Assembly: GCA_016194585.1 (NCBI GenBank)
Contig: JACQBG010000032.1
Coordinates: 1-64,000, forward strand
Length of the DNA: 64,000 bases
Reading direction: 5' to 3'
Origin: Gemmatimonadota bacterium
Lineage (GTDB): Bacteria > Gemmatimonadota > Gemmatimonadetes > Gemmatimonadales > Gemmatimonadaceae
Numbering within the stretch: the first letter of the stretch is position 1; each line of letters starts with the position of its first letter. The translations under genes and the position numbers were made by a program. The notes under the pieces are model-generated. The model was given only the letters and a program-made list of their open reading frames with translations. It searched no databases and had not been told where the DNA came from. This document shows positions 1 through 8,351 of this stretch, piece by piece.

Positions 1-1202
1 ACCATCCCCACCTCGATCGCGACCGTGAGGTCGACGAACACGGTGAGCAGGAACGTCGCGAGCAACACGATCACGTCGCTGCGCGGCGCGCGCAGCTCGC
101 TGCGGAAGGTGCGCCACTCGCTCATGTGGTACGACACGACGAGCAGGATCGCCGCCAGCGTCGCCATCGGGATGAGCGAGGCCCACCGCCCGAAGAAGAG
201 CGTGATGAGCAGGAGCGTGAACGCGTGCACGAGCCCGGCGACGGGGGTGCGGCCGCCGCTCTTGATGTTCGTCGCCGTGCGGGCGATGGCGCCCGTCGCC
301 GGGATGCCGCCGAAGAGCGGCGACACGACGTTCGCGACCCCCTGCGCCACGAGCTCCATGTTCGAGCGGTGCCGCCCGCCGATCATGCCGTCGGCGACGA
401 CGGCCGACAGGAGCGACTCCACGGAGCCGAGAATGGCGATCGTGAACGCCGGGGCGATGAGCGAGCGGAGGTCGAGCGCACCGAAGTGCGGCAGCTGGAA
501 CGCGGGGAAGGACGACGAGATGGCGCCGAACCGGCTGCCGATCGTCTCGACCGGGAGGTGCAGCGCCTGCACCAGCGCGGTGGCCGCGACGAGCGCGACG
601 AACGGCCCCGGCACCTTGCGGCTGATCGTGAACCGCGGCCACACCAGGACGATCGCGAGCGAGAAGAGCCCGACCAGCGTCGCCGTGAGGCTCGTGCTCT
701 GGAAATTGGCGGCGTACGACACCCACTTGGCGGCGAAATCGGCGGGGACCGCGCCCATCCTGAGCCCGAGGAAGTCCTTCACCTCCGTCGAAGCGATGAT
801 GACGGCGATGCCGCTCGTGAACCCCGTGACGACGGGCTGCGGGACGTATTTGATGACGGCACCGAGCCGCGCCACGCCGAGCACGATCAGGAAGAGGCCG
901 GCGAGCATCGTCGCGGCGAGGAGGCCGTCGACCCCGTACTTCTGCACGATGCCGTACACGATGACGACGAACGCGCCGGTCGGTCCCCCGATCTGCACGC
1001 GCGAGCCGCCGAGCAGGGAGATGAGCGCGCCCGCGATGATCGCCGTCCAGAGGCCGCGATCCGGCGTCACGCCGCTCGCGATGGCGAAGGCGATGGCGAG
1101 GGGGAGCGCGACGATGCCGACGATGACGCCGGCCTGCAGGTCGGCCAGCGCCTGGGCGCGCGTGTAGCCGCGGAGGGTGGTGACGATCTTCGGGACGAGC
1201 AC
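1..1202 (-). CDS. SulP family anion permease (partial, C-terminus outside window)
   Basis: Inner-membrane SulP/SLC26-type transporter, probably sulfate or bicarbonate. About 400 residues are visible on the minus strand; the gene runs off the window start, so the usual C-terminal STAS domain is not seen. The visible part is a chain of hydrophobic helices with family motifs near the N-terminus ([14 protein letters not shown], then GPTGAFVVI) and further in ([16 protein letters not shown]). The frame is open through the whole stretch. The start is uncertain: GTG at 1202 gives a normal N-terminus, but no clear ribosome site precedes it and an in-frame GTG lies upstream near 1268. It is transcribed divergently from a TetR gene, and its promoter carries an operator palindrome. 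Substrate is inferred only from the family. Confidence 0.85.
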   Translation of the reverse strand, partial: MLVPKIVTTLRGYTRAQALADLQAGVIVGIVALPLAIAFAIASGVTPDRGLWTAIIAGALISLLGGSRVQIGGPTGAFVVIVYGIVQKYGVDGLLAATMLAGLFLIVLGVARLGAVIKYVPQPVVTGFTSGIAVIIASTEVKDFLGLRMGAVPADFAAKWVSYAANFQSTSLTATLVGLFSLAIVLVWPRFTISRKVPGPFVALVAATALVQALHLPVETIGSRFGAISSSFPAFQLPHFGALDLRSLIAPAFTIAILGSVESLLSAVVADGMIGGRHRSNMELVAQGVANVVSPLFGGIPATGAIARTATNIKSGGRTPVAGLVHAFTLLLITLFFGRWASLIPMATLAAILLVVSYHMSEWRTFRSELRAPRSDVIVLLATFLLTVFVDLTVAIEVGM

Positions 1203-1273
1203 GAGACGGCCTGCCGGCGTGGACGGGAAGGGGCGCGCCCGGCCATCCGCGGCCGGCGCAGCACACACATCGA

Positions 1274-1302
1274 AGTCTATTGTGTATTGACTGAACAGTC
1301 AA
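1274..1302 (-). promoter_or_regulatory. Sigma-70-type promoter of the SulP gene
   Basis: Reading the minus strand, TTGACT (1302-1297) is followed by 17 bases and TAGACT (1279-1274). The -35 lies inside the TetR operator palindrome, so repressor binding would block polymerase. Confidence 0.55.
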
Positions 1303-1306
1303 TACA
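1283..1306. promoter_or_regulatory. TetR-type operator palindrome
   Basis: Perfect inverted repeat with 11-bp arms: TGTATTGACTG at 1283-1293, spacer AA, then CAGTCAATACA at 1296-1306. The core TTGACTG-N2-CAGTCAA is a typical TetR-family operator. It sits between the divergent SulP and TetR genes, 30 bp before the TetR start, and covers the SulP -35, which suggests TetR autoregulation and control of SulP. The regulator-site match is inferred from position and symmetry. Confidence 0.75.
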
Positions 1307-1336
1307 TTCCCGGCGGTCGTTCGCTGGGAGGGCGCG

Positions 1337-1987
1337 ATGCCGGGCACGAAGGAACCACAAGCCGAACGCCGCCGGCAGATCCTCGCGGCGGCCTACCGGG
1401 TCGCCGCCGAGCGCGGCCTCACCGGGCTCCGCATCGGCGAGATCGCCGCGCGCGCCGGCGTGAGCCACGGGCTCGTGCTCTTCCATTTCAAGTCGAAGCG
1501 CGGGCTCCTCCTCGCGCTCCTCGACTGGCTCCTCGCCTCGACGACGGTGCTCCACGTCGGGCCCGACATCCTCGCGCTCGAAAGCCCGTTCGATCAGCTC
1601 CGCGCCCTCCTCCGGCAGGAGATGGACCGCCTCTCGAGCGAGCCCCAGCGCACGCGCCTCACCTTCGACTTCTGGAGCGCGAGCATCCGCGACGCGACGA
1701 TCCGGTCGAAGATGCGCACGGAATTCGACCGTTACCGGGCCGCGTTCCGCCCGCTGGCCGACGCCGTGATCGCCGCCCATCCGGCGCGGTTCCGCGGCGT
1801 CACGGGCGCCGCGCTCGCCGCCGTGAGCGTGAGCTTCATCAAGGGGTGCGCCGTGCAGTCGATGATCGCCGTCGGCCAGTTCGACATCGCCGAGTACCTC
1901 GTCGCCGCCGAGCGCCTCATCCTCGAGGCGCCGGCGCGATCTTCGGCGCGACCGCCGTCGCGAGTGCGGGCCGCGTCGCGGCGTTGA
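1337..1987 (+). CDS. TetR family transcriptional regulator
   Basis: DNA-binding repressor of 216 residues, normal length for the family. The N-terminal helix-turn-helix lies around residues 33-52 (IGEIAARAGVSHGLVLFHF); the rest is a helical ligand and dimer domain resembling the BetI-type C-terminal class. The ATG is preceded by GGGAGG with 5-nt spacing. It is divergent from the SulP permease with a perfect palindrome between them, so the likely targets are its own gene and the permease. The effector is unknown. The last 15 residues are Arg/Ala/Ser rich and look disordered. Confidence 0.88.
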   Translation: MPGTKEPQAERRRQILAAAYRVAAERGLTGLRIGEIAARAGVSHGLVLFHFKSKRGLLLALLDWLLASTTVLHVGPDILALESPFDQLRALLRQEMDRLSSEPQRTRLTFDFWSASIRDATIRSKMRTEFDRYRAAFRPLADAVIAAHPARFRGVTGAALAAVSVSFIKGCAVQSMIAVGQFDIAEYLVAAERLILEAPARSSARPPSRVRAASRR

Positions 1988-2049
1988 TTTCACCACCGGC
2001 GCGTGGCGCCGATGGCGCGAGGGGCGCCGGCGCCCGTTAGCGTGGCCGC

Positions 2050-3567
2050 ATGCTCGCCACCATCCACTCCGCCGCCGTGCTCGGCGTCGAGGCCTACGAC
2101 GTCACGGTGGAAGTGGACGTCGCCGCCGGACTCCCCGCGTGGACCATCGTCGGCCTTGCCGGCGCCGCCGTGCGCGAGTCGCGCGAGCGCGTCACCGCCG
2201 CGTTGCAGAACTCCGGCTTCGACCTCCCGTCACGGCGCATCGTCATCGGCCTCTCGCCGGCGGACGTGAGGAAGGAGGGCACCGCGTTCGACCTGCCGAT
2301 CGCGCTCGCGCTCCTCTGCGCCACCGGGCAACTGGCGCCGGAGTCGATCGCCGGCCTCGTCGTCGCCGGCGAACTCGGCCTCGACGGCGCCATCCGCCCC
2401 ATCCGCGGTGCGCTGCCACTCGCGCGCGCGGCGAGTCGCGACGGCGCGCGGGCGCTGGTGCTCCCCGAGGCGAATGTCGCCGAATCGTCGCTCGTCGCCT
2501 CGGTGCGTGTCGCCGCGGCGCCGACGCTCGCCGCGCTCGTCGACGCGCTGCGGCGCGGCGCGCTCCCCGCGACGGACGTCGTCGCGCGGCCGCCGAACGA
2601 CGAGGCCGCGCTCGATCTCGCCGACGTGGTCGGGCAGGGAGCGGCCAAGCGCGCGCTCGAGATCGCTGCCGCGGGCGCGCACAATCTGCTGATGATGGGC
2701 CCGCCCGGCGCCGGCAAGACGATGCTCGCGCGGCGACTGCCCGGCATCCTCCCCGCACTCACCGAGGACGAACTGCTCGAGGTCGTCGCCGTGCACTCGG
2801 TGGGCGGCACGCTCGTGCCGGGCACGATCCCCTCGCGCACGCCGCCCTTCCGCGCGCCGCACCACACGATCTCGCTCGCCGGGCTCATCGGTGGCGGGCC
2901 GGGCCCTCGCCCCGGCGAGGCGAGTCTTGCGCACCGCGGAGTGTTATTCCTGGATGAGCTCCTGGAGTTGCCTCGCTACGTGCTCGACGCGATGCGGCAG
3001 CCGCTCGAGGATGGCCGCGTCGTCATCGCCCGCGCCGCGCACTCCGTCGCCTTTCCGGCGCGCTTCCAGTTGATCGGTGCCGCGAATCCCTGTCCTTGCG
3101 GCAAGGCCGGCGATCCGGGCGCGACCTGCACCTGCTCCGTCGCCGACATCGAACGCTATCGGGCGCGGCTCTCCGGCCCGCTCGCCGACCGCATCGACCT
3201 GCACGTGCACGTCGGCGCGGTGCAGGTCGCCGCGCTCGGCTCGCCGTGTACCGAGGAACGGTCAGCCGACGTCCGCGCGCGCGTGACCGCCGCGCGCGAG
3301 CGGCAGCGCGAGCGCTATGCGAAGGTGGATGGCGTGCATACGAACGCGGAGGCGCCGGGGCGTTGGTTGCTCGCGCGCGGCGGCATCACGGCCGAGGCGC
3401 GGTCCGCGCTCGAGCAGGCGTCGCGCACGCTCGACATCACGGCTCGTGGGTACCATCGCGCGCTGCGTGTGGCGCGGACGATCGCGGATCTCGACGGTAC
3501 TGACCGCGTAGGCGAGGCGACGATCCTCGAGGCGCTGCGCTACCGCGCGGTGCGCGTCGCGGCGTAA
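2050..3567 (+). CDS. comM: ComM/YifB-type Mg-chelatase-like AAA+ ATPase
   Basis: Cytoplasmic AAA+ protein of 505 residues, the full length of the YifB/ComM family. In naturally transformable bacteria ComM promotes branch migration of incoming DNA. Domains in order: N-terminal ChlI/Lon-C-like fold (1-170), Walker A GPPGAGKT near 218-225, Walker B region VLFLDEL near 299-305, the family cysteine cluster NPCPCGKAGDPGATCTC near 345-362, and the C-terminal Mg-chelatase helical domain. Despite frequent annotation as magnesium chelatase there are no chlorophyll genes nearby. It converges on the PII gene with only 10 bases between stops. Confidence 0.93.
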   Translation: MLATIHSAAVLGVEAYDVTVEVDVAAGLPAWTIVGLAGAAVRESRERVTAALQNSGFDLPSRRIVIGLSPADVRKEGTAFDLPIALALLCATGQLAPESIAGLVVAGELGLDGAIRPIRGALPLARAASRDGARALVLPEANVAESSLVASVRVAAAPTLAALVDALRRGALPATDVVARPPNDEAALDLADVVGQGAAKRALEIAAAGAHNLLMMGPPGAGKTMLARRLPGILPALTEDELLEVVAVHSVGGTLVPGTIPSRTPPFRAPHHTISLAGLIGGGPGPRPGEASLAHRGVLFLDELLELPRYVLDAMRQPLEDGRVVIARAAHSVAFPARFQLIGAANPCPCGKAGDPGATCTCSVADIERYRARLSGPLADRIDLHVHVGAVQVAALGSPCTEERSADVRARVTAARERQRERYAKVDGVHTNAEAPGRWLLARGGITAEARSALEQASRTLDITARGYHRALRVARTIADLDGTDRVGEATILEALRYRAVRVAA

Positions 3568-3577
3568 GTCCGCCCGC

Positions 3578-3940
3578 CTACGCCTTTGCTTCCCCCACCG
3601 GCGTCACCGCCGCCACATCCTCCTCCCCCGTCCGGATCCGCACCACCTTCTCCACCGGCAACACGAAGATCTTCCCGTCGCCCACGTCGCCGGTGCGCGC
3701 GCCGGCGACGATCGCGTCGATCGTCCGCTGCACGAACGGCTCGCTCACCCCGATCTCCAGCCGCACTTTCTGCTGCAGGTCGACCTTCACCGTGGTGCCG
3801 CGGTAGTTCTCGACGTGCTCCACCTCGCCACCGTGCCCCTGCACTTTGCTCACGGTGAGCCCGCGCACCTCGGCGCGGTACAGCGACTCGAGCACACCGT
3901 TCAGGCACTCCGGCCGGATGACGGCGACGATGAGCTTCAT
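3578..3940 (-). CDS. glnK: PII nitrogen regulatory protein (GlnB/GlnK)
   Basis: Trimeric signalling protein of 120 residues that senses 2-oxoglutarate and ATP/ADP and controls the AmtB channel. The PII signatures are present: YRG at 46-48 and GDGKIFVLPVEKVVRIRTGE in the C-terminal half. Aligned by YRG to E. coli GlnB, the T-loop position 51 is Val rather than the uridylylated Tyr51 (YRGTTV instead of YRGAEY), so control by GlnD-type uridylylation is unlikely. Its ATG overlaps the amtB stop by one base (TGATG), which implies translational coupling; linkage to amtB favours GlnK over GlnB, but the two cannot be told apart by sequence alone. Confidence 0.94.
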   Translation of the reverse strand: MKLIVAVIRPECLNGVLESLYRAEVRGLTVSKVQGHGGEVEHVENYRGTTVKVDLQQKVRLEIGVSEPFVQRTIDAIVAGARTGDVGDGKIFVLPVEKVVRIRTGEEDVAAVTPVGEAKA

Positions 3941-5250
3941 CAGGCCGCCTCCTCGCTGAGTCGGGGCGCCGCTGCGTGCGCCGCAACGCTCGATGGCGCC
4001 ACCGTCGACGCGAGCACGAGGATCGCCCCCTCGCCGTCGGTGTAGCCCTCTTCGCCGTGCTCCGAGACGTCGAGCCCGCTCGCCTCATCCTTGCCCGAGG
4101 CGCGTGTGCCGACGAGCGCGTTCACGATCGTGAGCAGGAGCCAGGTGCCGGCCACGGTCCACACGACGGTCGCGCCGACGGCGACGGCCTGCTTCCATAC
4201 CTGTTCGGCGTGGCCGGCGATGAGACCGTCGGTGCCGCCCCACGCCTTCTGCGCGAACACGCCGGTGAGCAGCGCGCCGGTCACGCCACCGGTGCCATGC
4301 GCGCCGAGCACGTCGAGCGAATCGTCGAGCCGCGTGCCGGCACGCTTGAGGATCGCGTAGTAGCAGGGGAGCGCCGCGATCGCGCCGATGGCGAGCGCGC
4401 TCGCCGGACTCACGAAGCCGCAGGCCGGCGTGATCGCCACGAGACCGACGACGATCGCCGTGCCCGCGCCCACCGCTGTCGTGCGTCCGGTGCGCGCCGC
4501 GTCGATCGCCATCCAGGTGGCGAGCGTCGCCATCGGCGCGAGGATCGTGTTCACCGCGGCCTGCACGGCGATGCCGTTCACGGCGAGCGCGCTCCCGCCG
4601 TTGAAGCCGAGCCATCCGAACCAGAGGAGACTCGCGCCGGTGAGCATCATCGGCACGTTGTGGGGAAGGAATGCCTGGCGTCCGTGCGAGCGACGCCGAC
4701 CTACCATCACCGCGGCGACGGCCGCCGCCGATCCGGCGGTGATGTGCACCACCGTGCCCCCCGCGAAGTCGAGCACGCCGAGCGTGCCAAGCCACCCGCC
4801 GCCCCACACCCAGTGCGCGACCGGCGCGTACACGACGAGCGACCAGAGCGCGATGAACAGCAGGTACGCCGTGTACTTCATCCGCTCGACGATCGCACCA
4901 CTGATCAGCGCCGCGGTGATCACCGCGAACGTCCCCTGATACGCGAAGAAGAGCAGCTGCGGGATGGTGGTGTCTCGCCGGAGATCGAGTCCGACGCCAC
5001 GCAGTCCGAGGTGGTCGAGTCCGCCGAGCCACGCGCCGCCGGGCGCGAAGGCGAGGCTGTAGCCGGCGAGCGCCCACACGATGCCGACCACGCCGAGCGC
5101 GCCGACCGACATCATCATGGTGTTGAGGATGTTCTTGGTGCGCACGAGCCCGCCGTAGAACAGCGCGAGGGCGGGGGTCATGAGCAGCACGAGCCCGGTC
5201 GCGATGAGCACCCAGAGGGTGTCGACGGCGTTGAAGGATGGGGTCGGCAC
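3940..5250 (-). CDS. amtB: Ammonium transporter AmtB
   Basis: Inner-membrane ammonium channel, about 436 residues from the chosen GTG at 5250. It has the eleven-helix Amt pattern with motifs FYGGLVRTKN near the N-terminus, FAGGTVVHITAG and GWLGFNGGSAL in the centre, and DVLGAHGTGGVTGALLTG carrying conserved histidines. It is followed without a gap by the PII gene, the usual glnK-amtB regulatory pair in reversed order. The open frame continues upstream to 5355, but that part is AT-rich and encodes unconvincing residues, so the later GTG was preferred; no strong ribosome site is seen. An N-terminal cleavable signal is not evident with this start. Confidence 0.92.
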   Translation of the reverse strand: MPTPSFNAVDTLWVLIATGLVLLMTPALALFYGGLVRTKNILNTMMMSVGALGVVGIVWALAGYSLAFAPGGAWLGGLDHLGLRGVGLDLRRDTTIPQLLFFAYQGTFAVITAALISGAIVERMKYTAYLLFIALWSLVVYAPVAHWVWGGGWLGTLGVLDFAGGTVVHITAGSAAAVAAVMVGRRRSHGRQAFLPHNVPMMLTGASLLWFGWLGFNGGSALAVNGIAVQAAVNTILAPMATLATWMAIDAARTGRTTAVGAGTAIVVGLVAITPACGFVSPASALAIGAIAALPCYYAILKRAGTRLDDSLDVLGAHGTGGVTGALLTGVFAQKAWGGTDGLIAGHAEQVWKQAVAVGATVVWTVAGTWLLLTIVNALVGTRASGKDEASGLDVSEHGEEGYTDGEGAILVLASTVAPSSVAAHAAAPRLSEEAA

Positions 5251-5406
5251 GGTGATTGGACGGGGGGTGGCTGGCGATGAGCAGTTTCCAGTTGCTCCTG
5301 AAAACGTGCTAAAAATGTAATTCAGCCACCGCAGAATGCAAATAACCACCATCAAAGTTCCAAAATGCCATCATACTCGTGCGTAAAATGCACAATTCTG
5401 GTTAGG
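5251..5406. promoter_or_regulatory. AT-rich upstream region of amtB
   Basis: A 156-bp intergenic segment; 5285-5400 is strikingly AT-rich for this genome and contains several T-tracts (read on the minus strand: GTGCATTTTACGCAC, GCATTTTGG, TTGCATT, ACATTTTTAG). It probably holds the nitrogen-responsive promoter and binding sites for amtB-glnK. A sigma-54-like element TGG-N9-TTGC-type match is one base short of the strict spacing, so the promoter class is unresolved. Confidence 0.45.
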
Positions 5407-6438
5407 CTACTCTGTGGCGCTGCCCCCTGCCTCGCCGGCACCCTCGCGTCGCAACTCCAGCGCCTCCGTGAACAACCGCACGATGAGCGGGCCGAGGATC
5501 GCACCCCAGGGACCGAACGCGACCAGCCCGCCGAAGATCGACACGAACAGCAGCAGCATCGGCAGCTTGAGCGCGCCCCACCGGGCGTAGATCGGATTCA
5601 GCACGTTGTCGACGGACCCGATCACCGCGAGACCGAGCACGACGAGGATGCCGGCCTTCACCGAGTGCCCCAGCAGAAAGAACCCGACGGCGATCGGCGC
5701 CCACACGAGCGCCGACCCCACCATCGGGATCATCGAGGCGACCCCCGTGATCGGGCCCAGCACCCACCACCGCGGCACGTCGAGCGAGAGGTAGATGATC
5801 GTGGCGACCAGCCCCTGCGTCGCGCTGGTGAGGCCGACGCCGATCAGCAGGCCACGCCCCGTCTCCTGAAAGGCCGCCGCGAAGCGCGCCAGGTGCTGCG
5901 GCGCGAGCAACGCCTGCCGCTCGATCCAGCGCCACAGCTCGGCGCCGTCGAGCAGGAACACGAACACGCCGCCGAAGTAGATGAGCAGCCCCACCAACCC
6001 GCTCGTCGCGGCGCCGGCGACGGTGGAGAGCAGGCTCATCCCCTGCGTCCCATAGTTCTGCACGAGCGACACCACCGCGGAGAGGCTGGTCGGCAGCTGC
6101 CCGCTCGGCGCCCCCGCGCTCTCGGTGGCGATGGTCTCGAGCGCGCTCTTCACCGAGGGCGACTGCGCGACCACCAGCCAGAGTTCCTGCGCGCCCGACA
6201 CGACCCCGACGACGATGAGCCCCAGCGGCAGCGAGACGAGGAGGAACAGCAGCATGGCGAGCGCGGCGGCCGCGCGGCGGCGACCGTTGAGCCCCCGCTC
6301 GAACCGCACGAGCAGCGGCCGCGCGATCGCGGCGGTCCACGCCGCGAGCACGAGCGCCGGCGCGAGCGGCCAGCAGACGTACAGCGCGGCGGCGGCGAGT
6401 CCCGCGGTGATCCAGCGCAGCGTCGCGCCCTCGTTCAC
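5407..6438 (-). CDS. AI-2E family (PerM/YdiK-like) membrane permease
   Basis: Polytopic inner-membrane protein of 343 residues, within the usual family range. Hydrophobic helices run from residue 8 to the C-terminus, and the family core is visible in the segment from GRGLLIGVGLTSATQGLVA through DVPRWWVLGPITGVASMIPM to VWAPIAVGFFLLG. Members export small molecules or ions; the substrate cannot be read from sequence. The start was set at GTG 6438, eight bases past the stop of the nuclease gene, because the frame upstream of it overlaps that gene and lacks family character. Possibly co-transcribed with the nuclease. Confidence 0.87.
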   Translation of the reverse strand: MNEGATLRWITAGLAAAALYVCWPLAPALVLAAWTAAIARPLLVRFERGLNGRRRAAAALAMLLFLLVSLPLGLIVVGVVSGAQELWLVVAQSPSVKSALETIATESAGAPSGQLPTSLSAVVSLVQNYGTQGMSLLSTVAGAATSGLVGLLIYFGGVFVFLLDGAELWRWIERQALLAPQHLARFAAAFQETGRGLLIGVGLTSATQGLVATIIYLSLDVPRWWVLGPITGVASMIPMVGSALVWAPIAVGFFLLGHSVKAGILVVLGLAVIGSVDNVLNPIYARWGALKLPMLLLFVSIFGGLVAFGPWGAILGPLIVRLFTEALELRREGAGEAGGSATE

Positions 6439-6445
6439 CGCGCGC

Positions 6446-7375
6446 TCAGCGCAGGATGCGATTGAGCGCGGTCGCGAGCCGGTAGCCGGCCAGCGCGATG
6501 CGCCGCTCCGCCGCCACATCGGCGAGCTTGCGGTATTCGTCACTCGGCGTCGAACGCTCGGCGAGCGACGCGGGGTACAGCACGTGCTCCGACAGGTCGA
6601 GACTCTCCTTCGCCCACACGTCGACGCCCGCGCCGAGCTCGGACGCCTTGAAGCCGTTCATCGGCAGCCGCTGTTCGATCTGCGCGGCCCAGCGATCGAC
6701 GTCGGCCGCGCGGTCGCCGGTGGGCGGGTCGACGAGGTCGAGGATGCGGTCCCAGTACGAGTGCAGGTTGCTCACGTTCCCGGCGAGCTTGAAGTCGTTG
6801 CCGCCCTTGTCGCCCTTGGGCGATTCGGGAGTGACGCGCGCGCTCGCGTGCAGCGGCTGATGGATGTCGCCCACGAGATGCTCCATCCACGCCAGCGCCA
6901 GGGCGCGCGTCGAGTCGGGACCGCTCCCGGCGAGCGTGCTCTCCATCACGCCGATGCGCTCGACGGCGTTCTCGAGGTCGGGCTTCATCTCCGGCACGGG
7001 CTCGATCTTGCCGTCCTTCTCCTTCCAGAAGGAGTCGGAGTAGTGCCAGGTGCCGTGGTCGTAGGCGTGCTGCGCGATGTTCCGGTCGCGGATGAGGTCG
7101 CTCCACGTCGACACGAGCACGAACAGCTCGCGCGCGCGGGCATCCGGCGCGCCGCTCGACGGCTCGAGGTCGCCGAGGTGCGCCTGCGGCGGGCCGTTGC
7201 GAAGGAGCGCGACCGCTTTCGCGCGCGCCGTCGGGGTCATGTGATTCCACGCGATGGCGGCGATCACTTCGTGACCGGTCGCATTCCAGCGGCGGGCGGC
7301 GAGGTTGGCGGGGCGGGGGACGAGCGTCGACGCGGCAGCGACGACGGTGAGCAGCAGGCGCGCGGCGAGCAGCAT
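6446..7375 (-). CDS. Secreted S1/P1-type nuclease
   Basis: Zinc-dependent nuclease of about 309 residues that cleaves single-stranded nucleic acid outside the cytoplasm. The ATG at 7375 has a good ribosome site (GAGGA) and opens a signal peptide (hydrophobic stretch MLLAARLLLTVVAAA). All zinc-ligand motifs of the family are present: WNATGHEVIAAIAW near the mature N-terminus, STWSD, HYSD, EHLVGDIHQPLH, and GGNDFKL followed by NLHSYWD. In an active enzyme the mature chain often begins at the tryptophan. It is divergent from larE with a 103-bp gap and is followed closely by the AI-2E permease gene. Confidence 0.93.
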   Translation of the reverse strand: MLLAARLLLTVVAAASTLVPRPANLAARRWNATGHEVIAAIAWNHMTPTARAKAVALLRNGPPQAHLGDLEPSSGAPDARARELFVLVSTWSDLIRDRNIAQHAYDHGTWHYSDSFWKEKDGKIEPVPEMKPDLENAVERIGVMESTLAGSGPDSTRALALAWMEHLVGDIHQPLHASARVTPESPKGDKGGNDFKLAGNVSNLHSYWDRILDLVDPPTGDRAADVDRWAAQIEQRLPMNGFKASELGAGVDVWAKESLDLSEHVLYPASLAERSTPSDEYRKLADVAAERRIALAGYRLATALNRILR

Positions 7376-7478
7376 GTGGCTGGTCCTCGGGATGGGTGCT
7401 ACGACGGCGAAATCTACCCCTCGAGAGCGGGCCACGGGGTGGCGGCAGAGCGCAGGGCGGCTCGCTAGCTTTCTCTAT

Positions 7479-8351
7479 ATGGTTGCAGACGTAACCCCTC
7501 ACGCCGCTCCTGGTGGCGACGCCTGGGCGAAGGAGTCGGCGCTCATCGCGTGGTTCCGCGAGCGCGGCTCGGCGCTCGTGGGCTTCAGCGGCGGCGTCGA
7601 CTCGGCGTATCTCGCGTGCGTCGCCGTCGACGCGCTGGGGAGCGACCGCGTGCTCGCCGTCATCGGCAAGAGCGCGAGTTACCCGATGGAGCAGTGGAGC
7701 CGCGCGCGCGAGGTGGCCGACCGGTTCGGCGTGCCCGTACTCGAGCTCGAGACGCATGAGATGGACGACCCGCGCTACGCGGCCAATCCGGTGAACCGCT
7801 GCTACTTCTGCAAGACGGAGCTCTGGTCGCGGCTCGTGCCGGTGGCGCGGGAGCGCGGACTCGCCTGCGTGGTCGACGGCACCAACGCCGATGACCTCTC
7901 CGACCATCGCCCGGGGCGGCAGGCCGCCGTCGAGCATGCGGTGCGCTCGCCGCTCGCCGAGCTGGGCTTCACGAAGGACGACATCCGCGCCCTCTCGAGA
8001 GCGCGCGACATCCCGACGTGGGCACAGCCGTCGTCCCCCTGCCTCTCGTCGCGGCTGCCGTACGGCACGGCGGTGACGCCGTTGCGACTCGCCAGGGTCG
8101 AGGCCGCCGAGCGGGCGTTGCGCGCCCTTGGGATCGCCGGCGACCTGCGCGTGCGGTTCTACGGCGAGACGGCGCGCGTGGAACTCGGCGCCGCCGAGCT
8201 CGTACAGTGGCAGACGGCCGATCGGCGCCGCGCGTTGCACGATGCGGTGACGGGCGCCGGATTCCGGACCGTGGAACTCGACCTGCGCGGTTTCCGCTCC
8301 GGGTCGCTCAACCGTGCGGGCGAACCGCCGTCCGTGGAGGTGCTGGCCTGA
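7479..8351 (+). CDS. larE: ATP-dependent sacrificial sulfur transferase LarE
   Basis: PP-loop ATPase of 290 residues that adenylates a pyridinium dinucleotide and gives it sulfur during nickel-pincer cofactor synthesis. Residues: PP-loop SGGVDS near 35-41, RCYFCK near 107-112, and SPCLSSRLPYG near 187, where the cysteine matches the sacrificial cysteine of Lactobacillus LarE. The ATG at 7479 was chosen over a much longer upstream frame that overlaps the divergent nuclease gene. An AT-rich CTATAT sits just ahead of the ATG, so the transcript may have almost no leader. larB and larC are not in this window. Confidence 0.92.
   Translation: MVADVTPHAAPGGDAWAKESALIAWFRERGSALVGFSGGVDSAYLACVAVDALGSDRVLAVIGKSASYPMEQWSRAREVADRFGVPVLELETHEMDDPRYAANPVNRCYFCKTELWSRLVPVARERGLACVVDGTNADDLSDHRPGRQAAVEHAVRSPLAELGFTKDDIRALSRARDIPTWAQPSSPCLSSRLPYGTAVTPLRLARVEAAERALRALGIAGDLRVRFYGETARVELGAAELVQWQTADRRRALHDAVTGAGFRTVELDLRGFRSGSLNRAGEPPSVEVLA

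Noticed and set aside
126-1463. Long open frames on the plus strand across the SulP gene
   Set aside because: Arg/Ala/Asp-rich translations typical of antisense frames at high GC; the minus frame has clear transporter motifs.
2139-2957. Long Arg-rich frames overlapping comM and most other genes
   Set aside because: Low-complexity shadow frames produced by the base composition; no domain could be seen in any of them.
2050-3567. Magnesium chelatase for chlorophyll synthesis
   Set aside because: The cysteine cluster and length mark it as ComM/YifB; no other chelatase or pigment gene is nearby.
5330-5355. Sigma-54 promoter (TGG...TTGCAT) before amtB
   Set aside because: The GG and GC elements are separated by 9 rather than 10 bases; spacing is strict for sigma-54.
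7305-7478. Upstream extension of larE
   Set aside because: It overlaps the divergent nuclease gene and has no family similarity; ATG 7479 gives the standard length.
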